45,175 nucleotides of DNA, from positions 1 through 45,175 of the IMG/VR virus record IMGVR_UViG_3300048015_000221; one strand, written 5' to 3'. Source of the DNA: a virus. This document shows, one piece after another, positions 39,761 through 45,175 of the stretch. The notes beneath the pieces are model-generated. The model was not told the origin of the DNA, ran no database searches, and saw only the letters and a list, made by a program, of their open reading frames with translations. Within the stretch, counting starts at the first letter, position 1; every line of letters begins with the position of its first letter. The position numbers were made by a program, and so were the translations under genes.

Positions 39761-39945
39761 TGGCCGTCGAGCGCCAGTCCGCGCGCGAGCGCGCTCCGTA
39801 CGATCCGCTCGCGCTCCGGCCCGATCCGAAGCCGGGCAGCGCGCTTTCGCCGATCGAGCGCTTCGCGATCATCGGCTCGCTCACGGTCGCGGTTGCGATC
39901 GCCGGGTACTATCTGAGCCACATCGTCGGCGCGGTGCCGCAATGA
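39760..39945 (+). CDS. Small single-pass membrane protein (61 aa)
   Basis: ATG 39760 overlaps the previous stop. A charged, Pro-rich N-terminus is followed by FAIIGSLTVAVAIAGYYLSH, one membrane segment, with a short tail. It is followed at once by another small membrane protein; the pair sits between recombination and replication genes. Function unknown. Confidence 0.58.
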   Translation: MAVERQSARERAPYDPLALRPDPKPGSALSPIERFAIIGSLTVAVAIAGYYLSHIVGAVPQ

Positions 39946-40139
39946 TGGCCCGCATCGCGCGATTCCCGCCTCTGCAGCGCGTTCGGCGCGCGGCGTCGAT
40001 GATCTGGGCGTATCTGCGCCGTCCCGCGCCTCATGGCGATTTCTGGGCCGCGTATGACGTGATTGCTCAGGGCATCCTCATCGGGCTCGTGATCTCGATG
40101 GTCGTGATCTGGCTGCTCATGCCGCGAGGTGCGATATGA
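39942..40139 (+). CDS. Small membrane protein (65 aa)
   Basis: ATG 39942 overlaps the preceding stop. The N-terminal half is basic; the C-terminal half is hydrophobic (VIAQGILIGLVISMVVIWLL), probably a membrane anchor. Coupled to the neighbour on each side. Function unknown. Confidence 0.58.
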   Translation: MMARIARFPPLQRVRRAASMIWAYLRRPAPHGDFWAAYDVIAQGILIGLVISMVVIWLLMPRGAI

Positions 40140-40513
40140 TCGCGCTCGCCGTGCCAGCGCTTTCGAGTACGCTGCTCGCTCGCGCTCGAGCGCACGCTAT
40201 CCTGGCGCACGCGTCGCTCTTGTGCGTCATCGACGAGAATTGCGCAAGCTGCCTCCAGGGCGCGGTCGTGTCGATCCGGATCGCTGGCGACGTGCTTTCT
40301 TCGCTGCCGACGCACGTCCGCGATCACGCGCTTTCGCGCGACGCCGCCGAGGCGTGCAGATTCACCGATGCGCGAGACGCTCTCGCGCCGTTCACTGACA
40401 ACGAAGGAGCCCCCGATGCCCAAACATCAGCACTTTCCGTTCTTCCCGGAAGCGTGGAAGGGGGACGAAGGGCTGAAACTTTGCTCGCTCGCGGCGCGGG
40501 GGCTTTGGATTGA
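40136..40513 (+). CDS. Hypothetical protein overlapping the initiator gene
   Basis: ATG 40136 overlaps the preceding stop. The 125-residue frame looks helical (LSSTLLARARAHAILAHASL, CASCLQGAVVSIRIAGDVL) up to about residue 90, but its end overlaps the initiator gene by 98 bases and becomes low in complexity. The true C-terminus may be earlier. CASC is the only metal-type motif. Confidence 0.48.
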   Translation: MIALAVPALSSTLLARARAHAILAHASLLCVIDENCASCLQGAVVSIRIAGDVLSSLPTHVRDHALSRDAAEACRFTDARDALAPFTDNEGAPDAQTSALSVLPGSVEGGRRAETLLARGAGALD

Positions 40514-41342
40514 GATGATGTGCACGATGCACTTCGGCGATCCGTATGGGCACCTCACGACGACGCAGGGCATGCCGATCAAGAGCGCCGCGGCGATCGC
40601 GAGATTGGTCAGCGAAGACGCAAAGATCGTCAGCCAGCTGCTGGGCGAACTCGAGGCGAACGGCGTGCTCTCGAAGACGCCGGATGGGGTGCTGTTCTCA
40701 CGGCGGATGGTGCGCGATCATGGCACCCGACAGCAGTGGGCGGCTCGCCAAAATCGCTCGAGACAAACGCGTGACAACGGCGTGACAACGGGTCAAGGTC
40801 ACGGCGATGTCACGGCTATGTCACGCGGAAGTCACGCTGAAAGTCACGCGGAAGTCACGCCCTTGTCACACTCTAACGGTAACGGTAACGGTAACGGTAA
40901 TACTGATTCGGCTAACGCCGAATCTCGTGGGAAAGCTAACGCTTCCCCACCGTTAAGCAAAAAAACGGGCGCGAGCGCGCGAGTTCGCCCGGAAGAAACC
41001 TCGGGTCCGTCGTTCGACGCCGAGATCGAAGCCGAAGTCGTCTCGCTGATCGCGCTCATGGCGGGCGAAAACGCGACCGGCACAATCGCGGCAAGCCGGA
41101 TCGCAAACGAGCGCCGCGAGATCGAGCGGCGTATCGTCGCGCTCGGCCGTGACGCGATGCTCTACGGGCTCCGCGAGGCCGTGCGGCACGAGGCGACCGG
41201 CGTCATGTACGCGGTAAAGTGCGCAAAGAGTTTCAAGCCGGGGCCCGCGCTGTTGGCACCGTCCGCGCATCGCAACGGCCACGCGTCGTCGTCGCCCGGA
41301 AACATACCGCGCGAGCATCGCGACGGGGGGTGGGTCAAGTGA
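40416..41342 (+). CDS. Replication initiator-like protein with internal origin
   Basis: ATG 40416 is preceded by AAGGAG. The first 110 residues (HFPFFPEAWKGDEGLKLCSL, RGLWIEMMC, LLGELEANGVLSKTPDGVLF) match the winged-helix N-terminal part of DUF1376-like/phage replication proteins. The middle (residues about 118-165) is a low-complexity linker whose DNA is a phased iteron array. The C-terminal 90 residues are helical and could contact the helicase that follows (GTGA overlap). This is the lambda O-like arrangement, with origin inside the initiator gene. Confidence 0.75.
   Translation: MPKHQHFPFFPEAWKGDEGLKLCSLAARGLWIEMMCTMHFGDPYGHLTTTQGMPIKSAAAIARLVSEDAKIVSQLLGELEANGVLSKTPDGVLFSRRMVRDHGTRQQWAARQNRSRQTRDNGVTTGQGHGDVTAMSRGSHAESHAEVTPLSHSNGNGNGNGNTDSANAESRGKANASPPLSKKTGASARVRPEETSGPSFDAEIEAEVVSLIALMAGENATGTIAASRIANERREIERRIVALGRDAMLYGLREAVRHEATGVMYAVKCAKSFKPGPALLAPSAHRNGHASSSPGNIPREHRDGGWVK
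40771..40950 (+). other. Putative replication origin inside the initiator gene
   Basis: GTGACAACGG occurs twice at 11-base spacing (40771, 40782). GTCACG then starts at 40798, 40809, 40820, 40831, 40843 and 40854, and GTCACA at 40865: gaps 11, 11, 11, 12, 11, 11. Four TAACGG hexamers follow (40874-40897), then a perfect hairpin GATTCGGC-TAAC-GCCGAATC (40905-40924) and a second hairpin with a TAAC loop (40927-40950). Eleven bases is one helical turn and not a multiple of three, so the repeats fall in all frames. Confidence 0.75.
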
Positions 41343-42742
41343 GCGAGGATCTCGACCAGCAGCAGCTCGACATTCCGCCGCATTCTCTGGCCGCGGAGAT
41401 GGCCGTCTTAGGCTCGATCTTGGTCGATCGCGAGATGCTTGACGCGGTCGCCGGCGTCGTGAAACCCGGTGATTTCTACGCGAGCTATCACTCGACGGTG
41501 TATCGCGCGATGCTCAAGCTCGCCTCGCGGCACGAGCCGATCGACGTGATCGCGCTCGCCGAGCACCTTCGCGGCGAAGAGCAGCTCGACAAGATCGGCG
41601 GACTCGCTTACCTGCGTCAACTCACGGACACGGTTCCGACGAGTGCGTCGGCAGAGTACTACGCGCGGCTCGTCTCCGAGAAGTCGAAATTGCGCCGGTT
41701 GATCACGACCGGCCGAAAGATTTGGGAGCTCGGTTTCGTCGGCGAGGACGACGTCGACGCCGCACTCGAGCAGGCGGACTCGCTGCTTCGACGCGTGCTC
41801 GAGTACGGTGCTCCGAAAGCCCGCGGCCAGTCTTCAAGCGAGCTGTTCGCCGAAACGTTTCGCGACATTGCGGCGCGTGCTGAGGGCGAGGTCGAAGTCG
41901 GTCAGTCATCACCGTGGCCGTCGCTCGATGAGTCCGTCGGCCGATTCCACCCGAGCGAGATGGCGATCTGGCCGGCAGCGCCCGGCACGGGCAAGAGCGG
42001 TGCGATGCTGATGCTTGCAGATTACGTCGCTGCGAACTACGGCGCCGTCGCGTTTTTCTCGCTCGAGATGCATCCGCGCACGATGGAAATGCGGCACATC
42101 GCGCTCTACTCGAACGTTTCGACGCGACGCATGCGCCTCGGTCAGACCGCGGGGAACGATTGGGATCGTATCGCGGACGCGGGCAATCAAATCGTCGACC
42201 GCCCGATTTACTGGTACGGCAAGCCGTTCTCAAGACTCGCGGATATCCGTCGCGAGCTGAGCCGGATCTCGAAGCGCGAGCGTCTCGCTGCGTTCATCAT
42301 CGATCACGCGACGTTCGTTGCGGACGCTGAAAGCCGTGGCGGCGATCGGTCAACGCTCAACGAGCGACTCGAGCGCGTGTATCGCAAGCTGCTCGAATTC
42401 GCGTATGAGTTTGGGTGTGTCGCTCACGTCGTCGCGCACTTCAATCGTGCGGCGATGAAAGAGCGCCCGACGCTCGCGGGGATCCGCGACGGCGGAAACC
42501 CCGAAGGCAACGCCCACATCATCATCGCGCCGTATCGCCCGACGGCGGACGCACCGGACGCCGCCGATCGCGCGCGCGCCGAGTTCGTGATCTTGAAGGC
42601 GCGCGAAGGCGAAGCGGGATCGATCCCGATGCAATTCCACGGGTGGCGCAGCCTGTGGCTTGAAACGACGCCCGATGGTCATGTGATCCCGCCGTGGTTC
42701 GACTCGAGCAGCGCTCAGCCGACCCTAATGGTGGCGTCATGA
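41339..42742 (+). CDS. DnaB-like replicative helicase
   Basis: GTG 41339 overlaps the initiator stop; 467 residues. An N-terminal DnaB domain (DIPPHSLAAEMAVLGSIL, FYASYHSTVYRAM) precedes a RecA-type core with Walker A APGTGKS (about residues 214-220), FFSLEMHP (the usual motif before the arginine finger) and FIIDH (Walker B). C-terminal NPEGNAHIIIAPYR resembles the DnaB motif 4 area. It would unwind DNA at the fork, loaded by the initiator. The Walker A lacks the usual R-P-G-M of DnaB but keeps GKS. Confidence 0.87.
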   Translation: MSEDLDQQQLDIPPHSLAAEMAVLGSILVDREMLDAVAGVVKPGDFYASYHSTVYRAMLKLASRHEPIDVIALAEHLRGEEQLDKIGGLAYLRQLTDTVPTSASAEYYARLVSEKSKLRRLITTGRKIWELGFVGEDDVDAALEQADSLLRRVLEYGAPKARGQSSSELFAETFRDIAARAEGEVEVGQSSPWPSLDESVGRFHPSEMAIWPAAPGTGKSGAMLMLADYVAANYGAVAFFSLEMHPRTMEMRHIALYSNVSTRRMRLGQTAGNDWDRIADAGNQIVDRPIYWYGKPFSRLADIRRELSRISKRERLAAFIIDHATFVADAESRGGDRSTLNERLERVYRKLLEFAYEFGCVAHVVAHFNRAAMKERPTLAGIRDGGNPEGNAHIIIAPYRPTADAPDAADRARAEFVILKAREGEAGSIPMQFHGWRSLWLETTPDGHVIPPWFDSSSAQPTLMVAS

Positions 42743-42915
42743 TCTCCGATCCTCATGCGATTCCAGCCGACCAGCGCCAGCCCGCGCCAGCGAAGCTGCA
42801 CACTGCGACCTGCGGCAACTGCCTTGAGCGCATCGGACCGAGCGCGGATCTCAAAGCGGCGTACGAAACGCACGAGCGGACGTGCCGTCGTCGCGATCAC
42901 CGGGTGACGCGCTGA
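42739..42915 (+). CDS. Small zinc-finger-like protein (58 aa)
   Basis: ATG 42739 lies at the helicase end, in an overlapping frame. The product contains TATCGNCLERIGPSADLKAA and ends H-x3-C (THERTC), a C-x2-C...H-x3-C zinc-finger pattern. It overlaps the next start (TGATG). Likely a regulator; function unknown. Confidence 0.58.
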   Translation: MISDPHAIPADQRQPAPAKLHTATCGNCLERIGPSADLKAAYETHERTCRRRDHRVTR

Positions 42916-43313
42916 TGGCCGGTGATTTCGAAACATTCGTTGCCGTGCGCGTTTCCGGCCGCGCGTCGTTGCCCGCGTTGCGCTGCGGTGCTCTGCCGGA
43001 ATCACTCGCGGATTCTGACGACGATGAACAACGCGAACGCATCGAGTCTGCACAGGTGCGCGTCGTGCGAGCATGTCGCGCCGATCGGCGAGTGGGAAGC
43101 GGTGACCGAATGAGGATCTCCCGCGAAGCACGCGAGTTTGCGAAGCAATTCGTGGCAGCGTGGCCGCAAAACGAAAAGCATCCGCGAGCCGAGACGTACG
43201 TCGCCGAAGCCTTCCAGGCCGGGATCGCGCACGAGCGCGCGGCGGCAAAGAGCCTGGAGAAGCTCGCCTTACGCGCGAGCGGACCAACGCTATCGCTTGA
43301 GGTGCGTGAGTGA
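42915..43313 (+). CDS. Hypothetical early protein (132 aa)
   Basis: ATG 42915 overlaps the preceding stop. The C-terminal 67 residues (REAREFAKQFVAAWPQNEKH, AETYVAEAFQAGIAHERAA) are helical and look like a real domain that could also start at ATG 43110. The N-terminal half overlaps a competing frame with HRCASCEHV (GTG 42922 to TGA 43113), so two small coupled genes instead of one are possible. Function unknown. Confidence 0.5.
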   Translation: MAGDFETFVAVRVSGRASLPALRCGALPESLADSDDDEQRERIESAQVRVVRACRADRRVGSGDRMRISREAREFAKQFVAAWPQNEKHPRAETYVAEAFQAGIAHERAAAKSLEKLALRASGPTLSLEVRE

Positions 43314-43504
43314 TGATCCGCGACAGCTCTCTCCTCGCGCGCCAACTCGCCGAAGTCGTCGCGCGCGCCCAAGCTGCACGATCAAGCGACGACGTACCGC
43401 GATGCGTTTTCTGCCGCCAATCGGGACTCGAACTTTGCTCGGCATGCCATCGCTGCGCGCTTCACGCGCACGACGTCTCGTGCTCGACCAATCTCTACGA
43501 CTAG
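43313..43504 (+). CDS. Cys-rich zinc-type protein (63 aa)
   Basis: ATG 43313 lies just after the previous stop, with GAGGTG upstream. The C-terminal half has CVFCRQSGLELCSACHRCALH and a final HDVSC, at least six Cys and two His, which fits a treble-clef or paired zinc-finger. The N-terminus is helical. Function unknown. Confidence 0.62.
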   Translation: MIRDSSLLARQLAEVVARAQAARSSDDVPRCVFCRQSGLELCSACHRCALHAHDVSCSTNLYD

Positions 43505-43511
43505 GAGACCT

Positions 43512-43781
43512 ATGGATTGCAAACGCTGCGGAGCCACCGGCTTCGTCACCCCACTCGACGTCGCACACCACGCGCGTCAATCGCATCCAAGCAAACCGCG
43601 AAAAAAGCGGGCTAAGACCACCCTCCCCCCGGACGTCCCAGAGTACGAACCGGAGACGGCGCTGCTCATCAACGCGACGGCGCTGTTCGCTGAGGCTTTT
43701 GATGACGTCGAGATCGACGGCTGCACGCGCGTCATCGCCTATCTGCATTCGCGCTTCGGCGCAGATCCCGTCACGGAGTAA
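43512..43781 (+). CDS. C2H2-like zinc protein (89 aa)
   Basis: AGGAG precedes ATG 43512. The N-terminal 28 residues have CKRCGATGFVTPLDVAHHARQSH, quoted in part here, a C-x2-C...H-x3-5-H arrangement. A basic linker (KPRKKRAK) and an acidic helical C-domain (LLINATALFAEAFDDVEI) follow. DNA binding is plausible from the basic linker plus finger. No family recognised. Confidence 0.6.
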   Translation: MDCKRCGATGFVTPLDVAHHARQSHPSKPRKKRAKTTLPPDVPEYEPETALLINATALFAEAFDDVEIDGCTRVIAYLHSRFGADPVTE

Positions 43782-43787
43782 CTGAGC

Positions 43788-44159
43788 ATGGCACGACCGA
43801 AGCCGGCCGCGCGCAAAGCGCCGCCCCCGAAACCCTCACGCATCCGCGCGGCGCGCGGCGCGGCCGCAGCGGCCAAAGAGCCAACGCCACCGACGACGCC
43901 CGCGAAGAAGCGCGGCAGCATCGGGACGTCGGCGTGCGCGGACTGCGGGCTGCTCGACGGCAAGCACGTGCCGGCGTGCCCGAAGGCGACGGTCCTTTGC
44001 GGCGAGTGCGGCTCGTCGACGAAAGTCCATCACGAAACGTGCTCGAAGGCCGAGCGTATCGCGACAGTCGACGGCAAAGAAGGCGCGCATCCGCCAAGCT
44101 GGGCCCCTGCGTCGCACGCAGGCCGAGCTCGACGCCGACGAGTCGGACGAAGAGGTTGA
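43788..44159 (+). CDS. Basic protein with two zinc-knuckle motifs
   Basis: ATG 43788 has GGAGTAACTGAG upstream. A Lys/Arg/Pro/Ala-rich N-terminus (about 45 residues) is followed by CADCGLLDGKHVPACP and CGECGSSTKVHHETC, two C-x2-C...C/H motifs. The last 20 residues become Arg-rich, and the +1 frame carries a more sensible acidic end to 44274, so a frameshift near 44100 may have replaced the true C-terminus. Confidence 0.55.
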   Translation: MARPKPAARKAPPPKPSRIRAARGAAAAAKEPTPPTTPAKKRGSIGTSACADCGLLDGKHVPACPKATVLCGECGSSTKVHHETCSKAERIATVDGKEGAHPPSWAPASHAGRARRRRVGRRG

Positions 44160-44274
44160 CGATGATGCCGAGCCCGATCGCATGCGCGAGGATCCGCAGA
44201 AGGCGCTGTGCGTGGCGCACGGAGCGCGCTACGCGGCGGGCGAGATGATCGACCCGCAGATGAAGCTGTTCTGA
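44107..44274 (+). pseudogene. Out-of-frame acidic C-terminal part of 43788 gene
   Basis: In the +1 frame, the stretch after CTG 44107 reads RRTQAELDADESDEEVDDDA, then QKALCVAHGARYAAGEMIDP and QMKLF to TGA 44272-44274. It has no ATG until 44182 and no ribosome site, but it looks folded and acidic, and the zero frame becomes unlikely Arg-rich sequence at the same place. It is best explained as the displaced C-terminus of the preceding gene, by indel, error or programmed +1 shift. Confidence 0.4.
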
Positions 44275-44276
44275 GC

Positions 44277-44393
44277 GTGACGCGTCCCGTCATCATCGTG
44301 TTCGCGAGCGCCATCGTCGCCGAAGGAAAGATCGTCTTCGAGTTTCCGCGCGGCTACTACACGCCGATCTCACACCCGATCCGCTGGAACTAG
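44277..44393 (+). CDS. Very small hypothetical protein (38 aa)
   Basis: GTG 44277 lies three bases after the preceding stop and the frame ends directly before ATG 44394. VIIVFASAIVAEGKIVFEFP is a hydrophobic, beta-like sequence. It is only supported by the tight spacing. A leader role for the resolvase gene is possible. Confidence 0.4.
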   Translation: MTRPVIIVFASAIVAEGKIVFEFPRGYYTPISHPIRWN

Positions 44394-44942
44394 ATGGCGG
44401 ACTGCGAGATCACCGTGTTCGGCGTTCCGTCCCCGCAGGGCAACAAGACCGCGTACGTAGTCGGGAAACGGATCACGTGGCGGGGTCAGTACGCGGTCGT
44501 GAATCCGAGGGCGGTGATCGTCGAGGGCCGAGCGATTCGACGTAAGGACGGCACGCTTTCGCAAGGCCGCGTCAACTTCAAGCGTTGGCGAGCCGATGTC
44601 GAGCGCGCGGCGAGATCGTGGGCGTTCAACGCCGCGCACGCGCCGATCGCGGGCCCGCTGCGCGTCGGGCTCACGTTCTATCTGCCGCGCCCGATCTCGA
44701 TTCCGCGGCACACGCTTTATCCGACCAAAAAACCCGATGTCGACAAACTCGCTCGAGCGGTTCTCGATTCGCTCAAAGGCAGCGCGATCGACGACGACTC
44801 GGACATCATCGTTCTCGTGGTCCAAAAACTCTACGCGCCGGAAGGCTGCCCGCGCGTGGAGATCGCGATCGAACGCATGCCGGCGACGGCGCAAGAATTG
44901 CGGCAGCTTCAACTAGTTGAGGAACCATCATGCGCGAAATGA
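44394..44942 (+). CDS. rusA: RusA-type Holliday junction resolvase
   Basis: The 182-residue protein starts at ATG 44394 directly after the previous stop. An N-terminal FGVPSPQGNKTAYVV precedes a central insert, then LTFYLPRP, KKPDVDKLARAVLDSLKG (D115, D117, D125) and AIDDDSDI with D133-D135 and K145, the RusA metal-binding set. It would cleave branched DNA produced by the recombination genes upstream or before packaging. The start has no clear ribosome site; coupling is likely. Confidence 0.88.
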   Translation: MADCEITVFGVPSPQGNKTAYVVGKRITWRGQYAVVNPRAVIVEGRAIRRKDGTLSQGRVNFKRWRADVERAARSWAFNAAHAPIAGPLRVGLTFYLPRPISIPRHTLYPTKKPDVDKLARAVLDSLKGSAIDDDSDIIVLVVQKLYAPEGCPRVEIAIERMPATAQELRQLQLVEEPSCAK

Positions 44943-45085
44943 CCGACGAGCAACTCACCGAGATCGCGGCGCGAGCGAACGCTGCGACGCCAGCGCCTTG
45001 GAGTAACGGTCGCCTCTACTCGCTGCTTAAGTACGCGAGCAAGAACGAGCGGTCTCAAGCGCGGCGACGAAGCCCCACGCCTTAA
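44930..45085 (+). CDS. Ea22-like N-terminus, apparently truncated (51 aa)
   Basis: ATG 44930 lies inside the RusA end, after GAGGAACC. The N-terminus MTDEQLTEIAARANAATPAPW matches in pattern the start of the common phage Ea22-like/DUF-type proteins (EQL-x-EI-x-ARA-x-AATPGPW). After about residue 25 it becomes SNGRLYSLLKYASKNERSQ and then Arg/Ser-rich, unlike the family, so the real gene appears cut near 45000. Confidence 0.5.
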   Translation: MREMTDEQLTEIAARANAATPAPWSNGRLYSLLKYASKNERSQARRRSPTP

Positions 45086-45173
45086 TCCGGCCGACATAGC
45101 GCGAAAACCACGCGGCCACGAGCGGTGCGGAGTAGAGCAGGCCGCCGGCGACAGCGAGCCAGGAGCGTCGGGT
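45027..45173 (-). CDS. C-terminal part of an antisense membrane protein (partial)
   Basis: On the minus strand, a frame open from the window edge reads SWLAVAGGLLYSAPLVAAWF, then SRYVGRIKAWGFVAALE, and stops at TAA (45029-45027). Third-base GC is high in the first 30 codons and the sequence looks like a membrane segment plus basic end. It overlaps the rightward Ea22-like frame, so only one of the two is likely real in this stretch. The 5' end lies outside the window. Confidence 0.45.
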   Translation of the reverse strand, partial: TRRSWLAVAGGLLYSAPLVAAWFSRYVGRIKAWGFVAALETARSCSRT

Positions 45174-45175
45174 TC

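Noticed and set aside
40798-40870. CRISPR-like array
   Set aside because: Repeats are six bases with five-base spacers and lie within a coding gene; there are no CRISPR-sized repeats or cas genes.
40874-40903. TAACGG hexamers as simple slippage
   Set aside because: They do encode an Asn-Gly run, but they sit between phased iterons and hairpins that reuse the TAAC core, so an origin is the better reading.
1-45175. tRNA genes, integrase or terminal direct repeat
   Set aside because: None was recognised by eye; the two ends share no sequence. A tRNA scan and profile search would be decisive.

Overview
The window holds a nearly complete genome of a tailed bacteriophage (Caudoviricetes) with a contractile tail. 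The DNA is GC-rich, with frequent CGATCG-type words, many GTG and TTG starts, and stop/start overlaps (ATGA, GTGA) between most neighbouring genes. This points to a high-GC bacterial host. The host phylum cannot be fixed from the sequence; an impression of an Eremiobacterota-like or similar environmental lineage is only a guess. No tRNA, CRISPR array, IS element or integrase gene was recognised, and the window ends show no direct terminal repeat.

Layout. (1) 1-1.8 kb: small leader genes, including a remnant of an Acb2/Tad1-hairpin-like protein (a family that sponges cyclic-oligonucleotide defence signals), split by an in-frame TAA. (2) 1.9-14.7 kb: packaging and head module: small and large terminase, portal, MuF-like protein, XkdF-like protease, a scaffold-like multidomain protein, major capsid protein, an inserted GT4-type glycosyltransferase, and connector/neck proteins. 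(3) 14.7-30.3 kb: contractile tail module: sheath, tube, tail assembly chaperones joined by a -1 frameshift at GGGAAAC, tail completion protein, tape measure, LysM-like baseplate protein, hub, spike, gp25-like wedge, baseplate J, a gpI-like protein, a repeat-built fibre, and a pectin-lyase-fold spike that carries a signal peptide. A single antisense zinc-ribbon gene sits between the tape measure and the LysM-like gene. (4) 30.4-32.9 kb: lysis region (membrane proteins, amidase endolysin, holin-like protein), closed by a very strong bidirectional terminator. (5) 33.0-34.8 kb: leftward genes: a broken secreted protein, a three-segment membrane protein behind a palindromic operator, and an XRE-type repressor. 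(6) 34.9-45.0 kb: rightward early operon: near-consensus sigma70 promoter with inverted repeats, Cro-like and excisionase-like proteins, many tiny Cys-rich zinc-type proteins, a YqaJ-type exonuclease, a Bet-type annealase, an ExoX-like exonuclease, a replication initiator with built-in iterons, a DnaB-type helicase and a RusA resolvase.

How it works together. Opposed repressor and Cro-like genes form a lambda-like switch, suggesting a temperate ancestry. The early operon supplies recombination, replication and junction resolution. The long rightward late block builds the head, then the tail, then lyses the cell. The initiator gene carries helically phased GTCACG iterons, TAACGG hexamers and two hairpins that look like a lambda-O-style internal origin. 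The right edge may be a chimera or host junction, because an Ea22-like ORF collapses into an antisense membrane-protein frame.
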